A stretch of 64,000 nucleotides of DNA from Sphingomonas sp. DG1-23 (GTDB lineage: Bacteria; Pseudomonadota; Alphaproteobacteria; Sphingomonadales; Sphingomonadaceae). Below are positions 8,194 to 16,874 of this stretch, one piece after another. The notes below the pieces were generated by a model. That model ran no database searches. It was not told the origin of the DNA and saw nothing but the letters and a program-made list of their open reading frames with translations. The first letter of the stretch is position 1. The number at the start of each line of letters is the position of its first letter. The stretch is from assembly GCF_030730875.1 (NCBI RefSeq), contig NZ_JAVAMA010000014.1, positions 1-64,000 on the forward strand, in the 5' to 3' direction. Both the position numbers and the translations under genes were made by a program.

Positions 8194-8222
8194 CCGATAG
8201 CGCAAAAGCCGCGCCGGCGCAA
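8194..8222 (-). promoter_or_regulatory. Candidate promoter of rplK-rplA
   Basis: On the minus strand TTGCGC (8222-8217) and TATCGG (8199-8194) are spaced by 17 bp, about 110 bp upstream of rplK. The -35 overlaps one arm of a small inverted repeat (GCGCAA...TTGCGC, 8217-8234) that may end the LysR transcript. The match is moderate. Confidence 0.35.
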
Positions 8223-8247
8223 ACGCATTTGCGCGTCGCGCGGGCGC

Positions 8248-9147
8248 TCAGCGCTCCGGGCGGTAGCGCAGGCCTTCGACGATCGCGGCAAAGGCGGGGG
8301 TCGGCTGCCGCCGGCTCGGATAATAGAGATGATAGCCGGGGAAGGGCGGCGACCATTCTGCCAGCACCACCTCCAGCGCACCGCTGTCGAGATGCGCCTG
8401 GACCAAAGATTGCGGCACATAGCAGATGCCGAAGCCGTCGAGCGTCGCTTCGAGGATCGGCAAGAGCGAGGAGAAGGTCAGCTGCCCCTCGACCCGCACG
8501 CGCAGCTCGCGACCGTCGCGCTCGAACTCCCACGCATAGAGGCCGCCATAGGTCGGCAGCCGCAGGTTGATGCAATCGTGCCCGGTCAGTTCCTCGAGCG
8601 TCCGGGGCCGGCCGCGGGCGGCGAAATAGGTGGGCGAGGCGACCGCGAGCATCCGCGCATCGGGGCCGATCGGCACGGCGATCATGTCCTTGGCGACGAT
8701 CTCGCCGAACCGCACCCCGGCGTCGAAGCGCTCGGCGACGATGTCGGTCAGCGTGTAATCGGTGGCGATCTCGACATGCACGTCGGGATATTCGCGGAGT
8801 ATCGGGCGGAGCCTGGGCCACAACACCGTCGCCATCGAATGCTCGTCGGCGCTGATCCGGACGGTGCCCGCCGGCTTGTCGCGCAGCGCGCTCAGCCCCG
8901 CGACTTCGGCCTCGATCTCGTCGAAACGCGGCCCCAGTGCGTGGAGCATTCGCTCGCCGGCCTCGGTCGGCGTCACGCTGCGCGTCGTCCGGTTGAGCAG
9001 CCGCAGCCCCAGCCGCTCCTCGAGCGCACGCATGCTGTGACTGAGCGCCGAGGGCGTCACGCCCAGCTGCGCCGCCGCGCGGGTGAAGCTGCGTTCGCGC
9101 GCGACGCTGATAAAGGCGGACAGCTCCGCCAGATGCTGCCGATTCAT
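8248..9147 (-). CDS. LysR-family transcriptional regulator
   Basis: The 299-residue protein has the LysR N-terminal winged helix-turn-helix (RSFTRAAAQLGVTPSALSHS at residues 20-39, then LEERLGLRLLNRTTRSV). A type-2 periplasmic-binding-like effector domain follows from about residue 90. It is divergent from the zinc alcohol dehydrogenase gene, and a 13-bp palindromic LysR box lies 4 bp upstream of its start codon. This is the classic arrangement in which a LysR protein represses itself and controls the divergent enzyme. The effector is unknown; an aldehyde is plausible given the target. Confidence 0.93.
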   Translation of the reverse strand: MNRQHLAELSAFISVARERSFTRAAAQLGVTPSALSHSMRALEERLGLRLLNRTTRSVTPTEAGERMLHALGPRFDEIEAEVAGLSALRDKPAGTVRISADEHSMATVLWPRLRPILREYPDVHVEIATDYTLTDIVAERFDAGVRFGEIVAKDMIAVPIGPDARMLAVASPTYFAARGRPRTLEELTGHDCINLRLPTYGGLYAWEFERDGRELRVRVEGQLTFSSLLPILEATLDGFGICYVPQSLVQAHLDSGALEVVLAEWSPPFPGYHLYYPSRRQPTPAFAAIVEGLRYRPER

Positions 9148-9150
9148 TGC

Positions 9151-9163
9151 TGAATTGTATTCA
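9151..9163. promoter_or_regulatory. LysR-type operator (T-N11-A palindrome)
   Basis: TGAATTGTATTCA is a perfect 5-3-5 inverted repeat and fits the LysR consensus T-N11-A. It lies in the 106-bp divergent region between the LysR gene and the alcohol dehydrogenase, next to the regulator's start, consistent with autoregulation. Confidence 0.65.
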
Positions 9164-9253
9164 CAACTGCATGCAGATCATAGCCGCTAATCGCGCTGTG
9201 GGTCGCGTCCTATTTGCGCTTGGCGCACTCCATCTCAGAAACGGACAATCCAG

Positions 9254-10306
9254 ATGACCATCAATGCCTATGGTGCCTATGCCGCCGACAAGCCGCTCGA
9301 GCCGATCGCGATCGAGCGCCGCGCGCCCGGCGCGCACGACGTCCAGATCGACATCGCGTTTTGCGGGGTCTGCCATTCGGATCTGCATCAGGTCCGCTCC
9401 GAATGGGGCGGGACGATCTACCCTTGCGTTCCCGGGCACGAGATCGTCGGGCGGGTGAGTGCGGTCGGCGGCGACGTGACGAAGTTTGCGGTGGGCGATC
9501 TCGTCGGGGTGGGCTGCATGGTCGACAGCTGCCAGCATTGCGCGTCGTGCGACGAGGGCCTCGAGCAATATTGCGAGAACGGCTTCACCGGGACCTATAA
9601 TTTCCCGACTCCCGACGCGCCCGGCCACACGCTGGGCGGCTATTCGGAACGGATCGTCGTCGACGACAAGTTCGTGCTCAAGGTGTCGCACGCCGAGGAC
9701 CAGCTCGCCGCGGTCGCGCCCTTGCTGTGCGCAGGAATCACCACCTGGTCGCCGCTGCGCCACTGGAACGTCGGACCGGGCAAGAAGGTCGGGATCGTCG
9801 GCATCGGCGGGCTGGGACATATGGGTGTGAAGCTCGCCCATGCGCTGGGCGCGCAGGTCGTCGCCTTCACCACTTCGGAGGGCAAGCGCGCGGACGCGAA
9901 GGCGCTCGGCGCGGACGAGGTCGTGGTCTCGCGCAATCCCGACGAAATGGCGGCGCACGCCAACAGCTTCGACTTCATCCTCGACACGGTCGCGGCGAGC
10001 CATGATCTCGATGCGTTCACGGCCTTGCTCAAGCGCGACGGCACGCTGACCCTGGTCGGGGTTCCCGAGCATGCCCACCCGTCGCCCGACGTGTCGGCGC
10101 TGATCTTCCGCCGCAGGGTGATCGCCGGATCGCTGATCGGCGGCATCGCCGAGACGCAGGAGATGCTCGATTTCTGCGCCGAGCACGGCATCGTCTCGGA
10201 CATCGAGATGATCCGCATCCAGCAGATCGACGAGGCGTACGAGCGCATGCAGCGCAGCGACGTGAAATATCGCTTCGTGATCGACAATGCGACGCTCGCC
10301 GGCTGA
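9254..10306 (+). CDS. Zinc-dependent NAD(P) alcohol dehydrogenase (YahK / cinnamyl-alcohol-type)
   Basis: The 350-residue enzyme is a medium-chain dehydrogenase that interconverts aldehydes and primary alcohols. Catalytic zinc ligands are in CGVCHSDLHQ (near residue 38) and PGHEIVGRV (near 62). The structural zinc site is CMVDSCQHCASCDEGLEQYC (near 93-112), and the Rossmann motif GIGGLGHMGVKLA is near 178-190. Closest to the YahK/CAD group by these motifs. It is divergent from a LysR regulator with a clear operator between them, so expression is probably inducible. The physiological substrate cannot be read from sequence; broad-range aldehyde reduction is typical of the group. Confidence 0.92.
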   Translation: MTINAYGAYAADKPLEPIAIERRAPGAHDVQIDIAFCGVCHSDLHQVRSEWGGTIYPCVPGHEIVGRVSAVGGDVTKFAVGDLVGVGCMVDSCQHCASCDEGLEQYCENGFTGTYNFPTPDAPGHTLGGYSERIVVDDKFVLKVSHAEDQLAAVAPLLCAGITTWSPLRHWNVGPGKKVGIVGIGGLGHMGVKLAHALGAQVVAFTTSEGKRADAKALGADEVVVSRNPDEMAAHANSFDFILDTVAASHDLDAFTALLKRDGTLTLVGVPEHAHPSPDVSALIFRRRVIAGSLIGGIAETQEMLDFCAEHGIVSDIEMIRIQQIDEAYERMQRSDVKYRFVIDNATLAG

Positions 10307-10328
10307 GGCGAACTGATTCCGTTCCATC

Positions 10329-10435
10329 GTCACCCCGGCCTCGTGCCGGGGTCCACCGCACCGCGAGCGAGGGCGTCGATCCTCTTTGGCATCCCCAGCC
10401 GCCTGGTGGACCCCGGAACAAGTCCGGGGTGACGG
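10329..10435. repeat. Pair of inverted REP-like hairpins
   Basis: GTCACCCCGGCCTCGTGCCG begins one hairpin (10329-10356), and a second near-complementary hairpin, starting at GGTGGACCCCGG, lies at 10405-10435. Each forms its own stem, and the two are inverted relative to each other, the arrangement of a bacterial interspersed mosaic element. It lies between the alcohol dehydrogenase stop and the receptor operon. The remaining intergenic part (10440-10582) is AT-richer and should hold the receptor promoter; I cannot define its boxes. Confidence 0.7.
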
Positions 10436-10582
10436 CGGGCGTGGGACGGGGCGTGATCGGCTCGAATCACAGCGGTTTCAAATATTGCCATGTTATCCCA
10501 CATAATGTAGCTCTTCATCGAGGCGGCGGGTCGCCGCTCTTTGTGACACTGCCCAGGTGCAGGCGCTCGAGAGGAGAGTTTG

Positions 10583-13348
10583 ATGAGGTCCCAGAGTTCG
10601 ACTCGCGTGATGACGAGCGCCGCCGCGCTGGCCTGGGCGCTGGCTTTTTCCGTCCCCGGTTTCGCGCAGGCGCAGGATGCGCCCCCCGCCGAGACCGACG
10701 CCGCGGCGCAGGACGAGGCCTCCGAGATCGTCGTCACCGGCATCCGCCAGAGCCTTGCCGACGCGCAGAGCGTCAAGCGCAACTCGGCGCAGGTGGTCGA
10801 CGCGATTTCGGCCGAGGATATCGGCAAATTTCCCGACAAGAATATTGGCGAGGCGCTCCAGCGGGTGACTGGCGTGCAGATCACCCGCGCCGCCGGCGAG
10901 GGGCAGGGCGTCTCGATCCGCGGCGCCGATCCGTCGCTCAACCGCGTCGAGATCAATGGCCAGACCGCCTTGTCGACGGTGGTGGGCAGCTCGCGCGCGG
11001 TCGAGTTCCGCGACCTGCCGGTCGAGTTCGTCTCGCGCGTCGAAGTGGTGAAGTCGGCCACCGCCGACATGACCGAAGGCGGCCTCGGCGGCACGGTGCG
11101 CGTCATCACCCGCCGTCCGTTCGACAGCAACAAACCGTTCATCGCCGGATCGGTGCAGGGGATCTACGGCACGCTTGCCGACAAGGTCGATCCCAAGCTC
11201 GCCTTGATCGCCAGCACCTTGTTCAACAACGACACGATGGGGATCCTCGTCTCGGCGACCTACGAGAATCGCAGCCTGTGGTACGATCAGATGCGCACCA
11301 CCGGCTGGCGCCAGATCGATCGCGACCCGGCGACCGCGGGCGTCCAGCCGCTCGATCTCAACGGCGACGGCAGCGGCGACTTCTATCCCGACATCCCGCG
11401 CCCGGTGATCAACCGCGAATCGACCAAGCGCGGCGCGATCAGCGGCGTCTTCGAATGGCGCCCCAACAGCGATTTCCGCGCGTTCCTCGAAGGCACCTAC
11501 ACGCGTTCGAAGATGACGCTCGACAGCCAATTCCTCCAGCTCAACACGGTGCAGAATGTCGCAAACGGCGGAGTCGACCCGACGCGCACCACGATCGGGC
11601 CCGACGATACCGCAACCAGCGTCACCTTCATCGGGTCGCTCGCCGCGCCGAACGGGCTTGCGGTCAGCTATCGCAACATCCTCGGCACGCAGAACCGCAA
11701 CACCTTCAACAGCCAGGCCGGGTTCGACTGGACGATGGGCCGGCTGACGCTGCAGGCGCGTGCGGGCTATGCCAGGTCGAAGGCGTACAACAACGAGATC
11801 AACGCCACCGCGGCCGCGCTCGGCATCTCGTCGCTGACGATCGATTACGACAACGACCAGCAGGCGCCGAACATCACGCTGCCGCTCGACCAGACCACGT
11901 CGCAAGGCCTCAACCAGCTGATCGTGCTGCGCCGCCCGCGCTACAACGACCAAGAGGAGTTCGACGGCAGGCTCGATGCCGAGTTCAAGCCCGATGGCGG
12001 CTTCTTCACGTCGCTCAAGGCGGGCATCCAGAAGCGCGTGCTGACCGCGGACAGCCGCTATTTCGACCGCTCTCTGACATTGAACGGCTATAACGGCCAG
12101 ACGATCACCAACACCTATGGCACCGGGGTGAGCTCGAACGTCACTTTGTCGACCGTGCCGTCCGCACAGCTCACCCAGCAGATCCGCGACCTCGTCGCGG
12201 CCAATGCGACGCTCGGCGATCACGACTTCTTCGGCAATGCCGATCTCGGCTATGACGGCGGCATACGGCGCTGGCTCAATCTCGGCATGGACGTGGCCGA
12301 TGCGGTCGGCATCCCCGATCCGTTCGTCAATCCGGTGCCGCTCGACACATGGGAAGTGAAGGACGACAATTTCGCCGGCTATGGCCAGGCGGCGTTCGCC
12401 ATCGAGGGCGGGGTGCGGATCACCGGCGTCGCCGGGCTCCGCGTGGTCGACACGCGGACCACGTCGGACGGGTTCCAGGTCCGCGCCGGCACGGTGACGC
12501 CGGTGTCGTTCGAGGGCCATTACACCGAGTTCCTGCCCTCGCTGAACCTCAAGGCCGAATTGATCCCCGGCAAGCTCCAGCTGCGCGCCACCGCGACCGA
12601 AGTGCTGGCGCGCCCTTCGCCCGCGCAGCTGGCGCCGCGCTTCGCGCTCGACGCGGTCGGGCTCACCGGCTCGCGCGGCAATCCGGGACTCGAGCCCTAT
12701 CGCGCGCGGCAATATGATCTGGGGATCGAATTCTATCCCAATCGCACCGGCTATCTCTCGGCGACCTATTTCCGCAAGGAGATCGGCTCGTTCATCCAGA
12801 ACGGCAGCGAGGCCTATGTCGAGCCGACCACCGGGGTGACCTATACCGTCACCGTCCCGGTCAACGGCAGCAGCAAGGTGACGATCAACGGCGCCGAGGT
12901 CGGCGGCCAATATGTCCTCGATTTCCTGCCCGGCGCGCTCGGCAATCTCGGCGTGATCGCGAACTATACCTATTCGAAGGATTCGGGGTACGCCGATCGC
13001 GACGTCTTCACCGGCGGCGCGCTGTCTTTCCCCGGCCTGTCGCGGCACAGCTACAATCTGTCGGGCTTTTACGAGGATAGCGTGTTCAACGCGCGGGTCT
13101 CGTACAATTGGCGGTCCAAATATCTGATCACCTCGCGCGGGCGCGGCAACAATCCCGAATTCGGCGAAGCCTATGGCCAGTGGGACGCCTCGGCGGGGGT
13201 CAATCTCAACCAGAATGTGTCGCTGTTCTTCGAAGGCGTGAACCTGACCAACGCGGTGCGCGCCGAGAATGCCAACAGCATCTATCGGCGGACGATCATC
13301 GAAAGCTTCGGCCGCCGCTTCTATGCCGGGGTGCGTGCGCGGTTCTGA
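10583..13348 (+). CDS. TonB-dependent outer membrane receptor (carbohydrate-type)
   Basis: This 921-residue outer-membrane protein imports a ligand using TonB-ExbBD energy. It has a signal peptide, a TonB-box-like SEIVVTGIRQS near residue 49, and a plug domain with DIGKFPDKNIGEALQRVTGV (near 80-100) and VEINGQT. A long beta-barrel ends in an aromatic C-terminal residue (GVRARF), as outer-membrane insertion requires. The plug wording matches the Xanthomonas/Caulobacter-type receptors often tied to sugar uptake. The ATG at 10583 follows GAGGAG. The GH106-like gene starts 4 bp after its stop, so the pair is an operon and the likely cargo is a rhamnose-bearing oligosaccharide. The cargo is inference from context. 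Confidence 0.93.
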   Translation: MRSQSSTRVMTSAAALAWALAFSVPGFAQAQDAPPAETDAAAQDEASEIVVTGIRQSLADAQSVKRNSAQVVDAISAEDIGKFPDKNIGEALQRVTGVQITRAAGEGQGVSIRGADPSLNRVEINGQTALSTVVGSSRAVEFRDLPVEFVSRVEVVKSATADMTEGGLGGTVRVITRRPFDSNKPFIAGSVQGIYGTLADKVDPKLALIASTLFNNDTMGILVSATYENRSLWYDQMRTTGWRQIDRDPATAGVQPLDLNGDGSGDFYPDIPRPVINRESTKRGAISGVFEWRPNSDFRAFLEGTYTRSKMTLDSQFLQLNTVQNVANGGVDPTRTTIGPDDTATSVTFIGSLAAPNGLAVSYRNILGTQNRNTFNSQAGFDWTMGRLTLQARAGYARSKAYNNEINATAAALGISSLTIDYDNDQQAPNITLPLDQTTSQGLNQLIVLRRPRYNDQEEFDGRLDAEFKPDGGFFTSLKAGIQKRVLTADSRYFDRSLTLNGYNGQTITNTYGTGVSSNVTLSTVPSAQLTQQIRDLVAANATLGDHDFFGNADLGYDGGIRRWLNLGMDVADAVGIPDPFVNPVPLDTWEVKDDNFAGYGQAAFAIEGGVRITGVAGLRVVDTRTTSDGFQVRAGTVTPVSFEGHYTEFLPSLNLKAELIPGKLQLRATATEVLARPSPAQLAPRFALDAVGLTGSRGNPGLEPYRARQYDLGIEFYPNRTGYLSATYFRKEIGSFIQNGSEAYVEPTTGVTYTVTVPVNGSSKVTINGAEVGGQYVLDFLPGALGNLGVIANYTYSKDSGYADRDVFTGGALSFPGLSRHSYNLSGFYEDSVFNARVSYNWRSKYLITSRGRGNNPEFGEAYGQWDASAGVNLNQNVSLFFEGVNLTNAVRAENANSIYRRTIIESFGRRFYAGVRARF

Positions 13349-13352
13349 GCGG

Positions 13353-15977
13353 ATGAAGGCGCTGGCGGCGCTCTCGCTCGCCGTGGCGGCGCCCGCCGCC
13401 GCGGCGCAGACCGCGAGCCCCGAGGCGCTGTGGCGCAGCTTCCTCGCGCCGCCCGACGATGCGCGGCCGATGCTGCGCTGGTGGTGGTTCGGCCCTGCGG
13501 TCACCACCGGCGAGATCGATCGCGAGATCCGGGCGATGAAAGCGGGCGGGTTCGGAGGGTTCGAAGTGCAGCCGGTCTATCCGCTGTCGCCCGACAGCGA
13601 CCGGCTGCGCAATCTGCCCTATCTCTCCGACCCGTTCATCGCGGCGCTGCGCCACGCCGCGCGGACCGGCCGCGCCGAGGGCATGCGCGTCGACGTGACC
13701 GGCGGCAGCGGCTGGCCGTTCGGCGGGCCGCACATCCCGATCGATCAGGCCGCGGCGAGCATCCGGATGGTCCGCGTGCCGTTGCCCGCCGGCGCGGGCG
13801 AATTGATGCCGCCGGCGATCGGCCCCGGCGAGACGCTGGTGCGGGCCACTTTGGGCGCGACGGCGTTGCCGATCGGCGACGACGCGATTTCGGTGCGGCC
13901 GTCAGGCCAGCCGCGCGAGGCTCTGTTCTTCGTCGCCGGCCGCACCGGGCAGCAGGTCAAGCGCGCGGCATTGGGCGCGGAGGGCTATGTCCTCGATCAT
14001 ATCGACCCGGCGGCGGTGGCGAACCATCTCCAGACCGCCGGCAACCGCCTGCTCGAGGCGTTCGCCGGCGGCCCGCCGCCCGACGCGTTCTTCTCCGACA
14101 GCCTCGAAGCCTATGGATCGAGCTGGACCGGCGATTTGCCGGCCGAGTTCCAGCGGCGGCGCGGCTACGACCTAATGGCGCATCTGCCGGCATTGTTCCT
14201 CGATACGCCCGAAAGCGCAGCGGTGCGGTTCGACTGGGCGCGCACGCTGTCCGAGCTGGTCGACGAACGCTATCTCGCTCCGATCGACGCCTGGGCGCGC
14301 AAACATGGCACGCAGTTCCGCGCGCAAGTCTACGGCTTCCCGCCCCCGACCTTGTCGAGCAATGCATTGGTCGCGCTGCCCGAGGGGGAGGGCGCCGACT
14401 GGCGCAGCTTCACCTCGACTCGCTGGGCGACTTCGGCGGCGCATCTCTACGGCAAGCCGCTGGTCTCGTCGGAGGTATGGACCTGGCTGCATTCGCCATC
14501 CTGGGCCGCGACGCCGCTCGACATGAAAGTCGAGGCCGATCGCCATTTCCTGCAGGGCGTGACCCAGCTGATCGGCCATGGCTGGCCCTATAGTCCGCCC
14601 GAAGCCGGCGAGCCCGGCTGGGCTTTCTATGCCGCGGCAGCCCTCAACGACCATAATCCGTGGTATGGCGTGATGCCAGACGTCACGCGCTATCTGCAGC
14701 GCGCGTCGTTCCTGCTGCGTCAGGGAGAGGCTGCGAACAGCGTCGCGATCTATCTGCCGATCGAGGATGCCTTTGCCGCGATGCGCCCCGAAGCAGCCTC
14801 GGTGAACGAGGCGATGCATCGGCGGGTGCCGGATGCGCTGATCGGGCAGGTGCTCGACGCCGGCTACGGCCTGGATTTCGTCGACGCCAGCGCGCTGGCG
14901 ACGCAGGGCGTCCGGCACAAGGCGCTGGTGCTGCCCCGGATGGAGCGGATCGACGCGGCCGCCTATGCGGCGATCGCGGCGTGGGTCGAAGCGGGCGGCC
15001 GGGTGATCTCGGTCGGCGGTCTGCCTTCGAACGCCGGCGGGCTGCGCGACGGCGAGGCACGCGCGAAGGTGCAGGCACTCTCCCGACGACTGCGAAGTGC
15101 GCGAAGCACGGCAATCGTGGAGGAGGGCGAGATCGGGCGCGCGCTCGCCGCTGCGGTTCCGCCGGATCTCCGGCTGGCGGCTCCAACCCCGGCGCTCGGC
15201 TTCGTCCATCGCCGGCTGGCCGAGGGCGACCTCTATTTCATCGTCAATACCGGCAACACGCCGCTGCACACCGCGGCGCATTTTCTTGATGACCGCGGCA
15301 ACGGCAGCTGGTGGGACGCATTGCGCGGCCGCCAATGGCCGGCTGGATCGGGCGAGATCGCGATCGATCTGGCGCCCTATGAATCGCGGTTCCTGCTGTT
15401 CGCCGGCGCGCCTCGGCAGGCCGCGCCGCAGACCGCCGCGCCGGTGCCGGTCGCAGACGGCCGCTGGACGCTTTCGATCGCCGATCGCCCGGCGCGCGCG
15501 CTGCCGGCCTTCGCATCCTGGACCAGCGATCCCGTCACGCGCTATTTCTCCGGCACCGCGGTCTATCGCGGCACGTTCGACCTCGCTGCGTCGCGCGCGC
15601 GCCAATGCCTCGCGCTTGATTTCGGCACGCCGACCCCGCGCGATCCTTCGCGGTCCGAAGCCCGGCCGTTCGCCGCGTTGAATGCGCCGGTGCGCGATGC
15701 GGCGAGGGTGTGGGTGAACGGTGCACCTGCGGGCAGCGTCTGGGCCCCGCCGTACCGGCTCGGCCTGCCCGGCAAGCTGCGCGCGGGACGCAATGTCATC
15801 GAGATCCGCGTGTCGAACACCGCGGTCAACCGGCTGGCGGGGCGACCTCGCGCCGATTATCGGCTGCTGCACGCGCGGTTCGGCGAGCGGTTCACGCCGC
15901 AGGATCAGGACAAGATCGCGGCTCTGCCTTCGGGTCTCCTCGCGGCTCCGCGGCTCGTGTCCGGGAGCTGCGACTAG
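13353..15977 (+). CDS. Glycoside hydrolase, GH106-type alpha-L-rhamnosidase
   Basis: The 874-residue protein has a signal peptide (MKALAALSLAVAAPAAAAQ) and then the family-typical opening ARPMLRWWWFGPAVTTGEID with MKAGGFGGFEVQP. Further on come a catalytic-region segment (residues 240-380) containing FFSDSLEAYGSSWTGDLPAE and a C-terminal beta-sandwich near 770-830 (ARVWVNGAPAGSVW). GH106 enzymes release terminal L-rhamnose from rhamnogalacturonan and plant glycosides, and a founding member came from Sphingomonas. It is shorter than the roughly 1,100 residues of that enzyme. Predicted to be periplasmic. It is coupled 4 bp behind the TonB receptor. Exact substrate is not known. Confidence 0.85.
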   Translation: MKALAALSLAVAAPAAAAQTASPEALWRSFLAPPDDARPMLRWWWFGPAVTTGEIDREIRAMKAGGFGGFEVQPVYPLSPDSDRLRNLPYLSDPFIAALRHAARTGRAEGMRVDVTGGSGWPFGGPHIPIDQAAASIRMVRVPLPAGAGELMPPAIGPGETLVRATLGATALPIGDDAISVRPSGQPREALFFVAGRTGQQVKRAALGAEGYVLDHIDPAAVANHLQTAGNRLLEAFAGGPPPDAFFSDSLEAYGSSWTGDLPAEFQRRRGYDLMAHLPALFLDTPESAAVRFDWARTLSELVDERYLAPIDAWARKHGTQFRAQVYGFPPPTLSSNALVALPEGEGADWRSFTSTRWATSAAHLYGKPLVSSEVWTWLHSPSWAATPLDMKVEADRHFLQGVTQLIGHGWPYSPPEAGEPGWAFYAAAALNDHNPWYGVMPDVTRYLQRASFLLRQGEAANSVAIYLPIEDAFAAMRPEAASVNEAMHRRVPDALIGQVLDAGYGLDFVDASALATQGVRHKALVLPRMERIDAAAYAAIAAWVEAGGRVISVGGLPSNAGGLRDGEARAKVQALSRRLRSARSTAIVEEGEIGRALAAAVPPDLRLAAPTPALGFVHRRLAEGDLYFIVNTGNTPLHTAAHFLDDRGNGSWWDALRGRQWPAGSGEIAIDLAPYESRFLLFAGAPRQAAPQTAAPVPVADGRWTLSIADRPARALPAFASWTSDPVTRYFSGTAVYRGTFDLAASRARQCLALDFGTPTPRDPSRSEARPFAALNAPVRDAARVWVNGAPAGSVWAPPYRLGLPGKLRAGRNVIEIRVSNTAVNRLAGRPRADYRLLHARFGERFTPQDQDKIAALPSGLLAAPRLVSGSCD

Positions 15978-16874
15978 TCAAGCCGCGTCGTGCTTGTCCC
16001 GCCGCCTCTTGCCGAACAGCATGCCGCGCTCGAGCCGCGTGCACAGCGCGGCGTAATATGCGCGGAGGAAGGCCAGTTCGTCGTCCTCGCCGCCGACCCA
16101 GCCGATCCGCGCGCGGATCGTGCGCGCGACGATGATCATCGCGAGCTCGTCCTGGCGGCGCAGCACCTCCTCGAGCTTCTGGAGTTCGAACTCGCCATAA
16201 GCGGCGAGCTGCTGATCGGTGAACGCATAGCGATCGGGCGGTGCGTCCGCGCCGAGCACGCTGGCGCCGAGCCGCCGCCGCGGCAGCCGGATGACGAGTG
16301 TGCCGGCGATCAGATCGCCGACCCGCAAATGGTCGCGGTTGAACAACGGAAATAGCAGGAAGCCGCCGCTCCACAGCAATCCCAGACCCGACAATGCGAA
16401 GTCCGCGAGCCCCTGACTGCTCTGATAGGCGAGGAACGAAAGCGGCAGGAAGAATTCGAGCTCGCGCATCGCGTTGCGCGCGATGACCGCATGCCCGGAA
16501 AGCCGTCGCCCATCGCGCGCGACGACGCGCAGCTTCATCACGCGCTTGCCGATCGTCGCCGAGCGCGTGCCGAGCTCGAAGGCAGTGAAATAGAAATTGC
16601 GCAGCAGGAAGAAGCCGACCAGCCAGATCGCCGCCAGCGCTTGCAGTGCGACCTTCCCGCCGCTGCTGGCGACGCCGATGAAGAGGAAGATCGTGACGAG
16701 CGTCAAGACGAGCAGCAGGCCGGCGATGATCAGCAAGTCGAGGATGAAGGCGCCGGCGCGTTCGCCGACACCGCCGAGTCGCAGGCCGAGATCGACCCCT
16801 TCGGGGGTGACGAATTCGCGAATGTCGCTCTTCGCGGCGACCGCGACGGCGGCTTTGGCGCGGCGCTCAGCCAT
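15978..16874 (-). CDS. RDD-family membrane protein of the MoxR operon
   Basis: The 298-residue protein has an RDD domain in its first 190 residues. It includes the Arg-containing first helix GERAGAFILDLLIIAGLLLV, two further helices, and the ELGTRSATIGKRVMKLRVV motif where the family's Asp/Arg pattern ends. The soluble C-terminal tail of about 90 residues is charged. The chosen ATG at 16874 overlaps the end of the upstream SpoIIM-like gene by 8 bp. It is the last gene of the six-gene MoxR/DUF58 operon and converges end to end with the rhamnosidase. Function is unknown; RDD proteins are sometimes transporters or assembly partners. Confidence 0.88.
   Translation of the reverse strand: MAERRAKAAVAVAAKSDIREFVTPEGVDLGLRLGGVGERAGAFILDLLIIAGLLLVLTLVTIFLFIGVASSGGKVALQALAAIWLVGFFLLRNFYFTAFELGTRSATIGKRVMKLRVVARDGRRLSGHAVIARNAMRELEFFLPLSFLAYQSSQGLADFALSGLGLLWSGGFLLFPLFNRDHLRVGDLIAGTLVIRLPRRRLGASVLGADAPPDRYAFTDQQLAAYGEFELQKLEEVLRRQDELAMIIVARTIRARIGWVGGEDDELAFLRAYYAALCTRLERGMLFGKRRRDKHDAA

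Noticed and set aside
10493..13507. 1004-residue open frame on the minus strand
   Set aside because: It is the antisense shadow of the TonB receptor, a by-product of high GC; its Asp/Arg/Glu-rich translation has no family pattern.
14172..15872. 566-residue minus-strand open frame
   Set aside because: Antisense to the rhamnosidase gene; no binding site and no domain.
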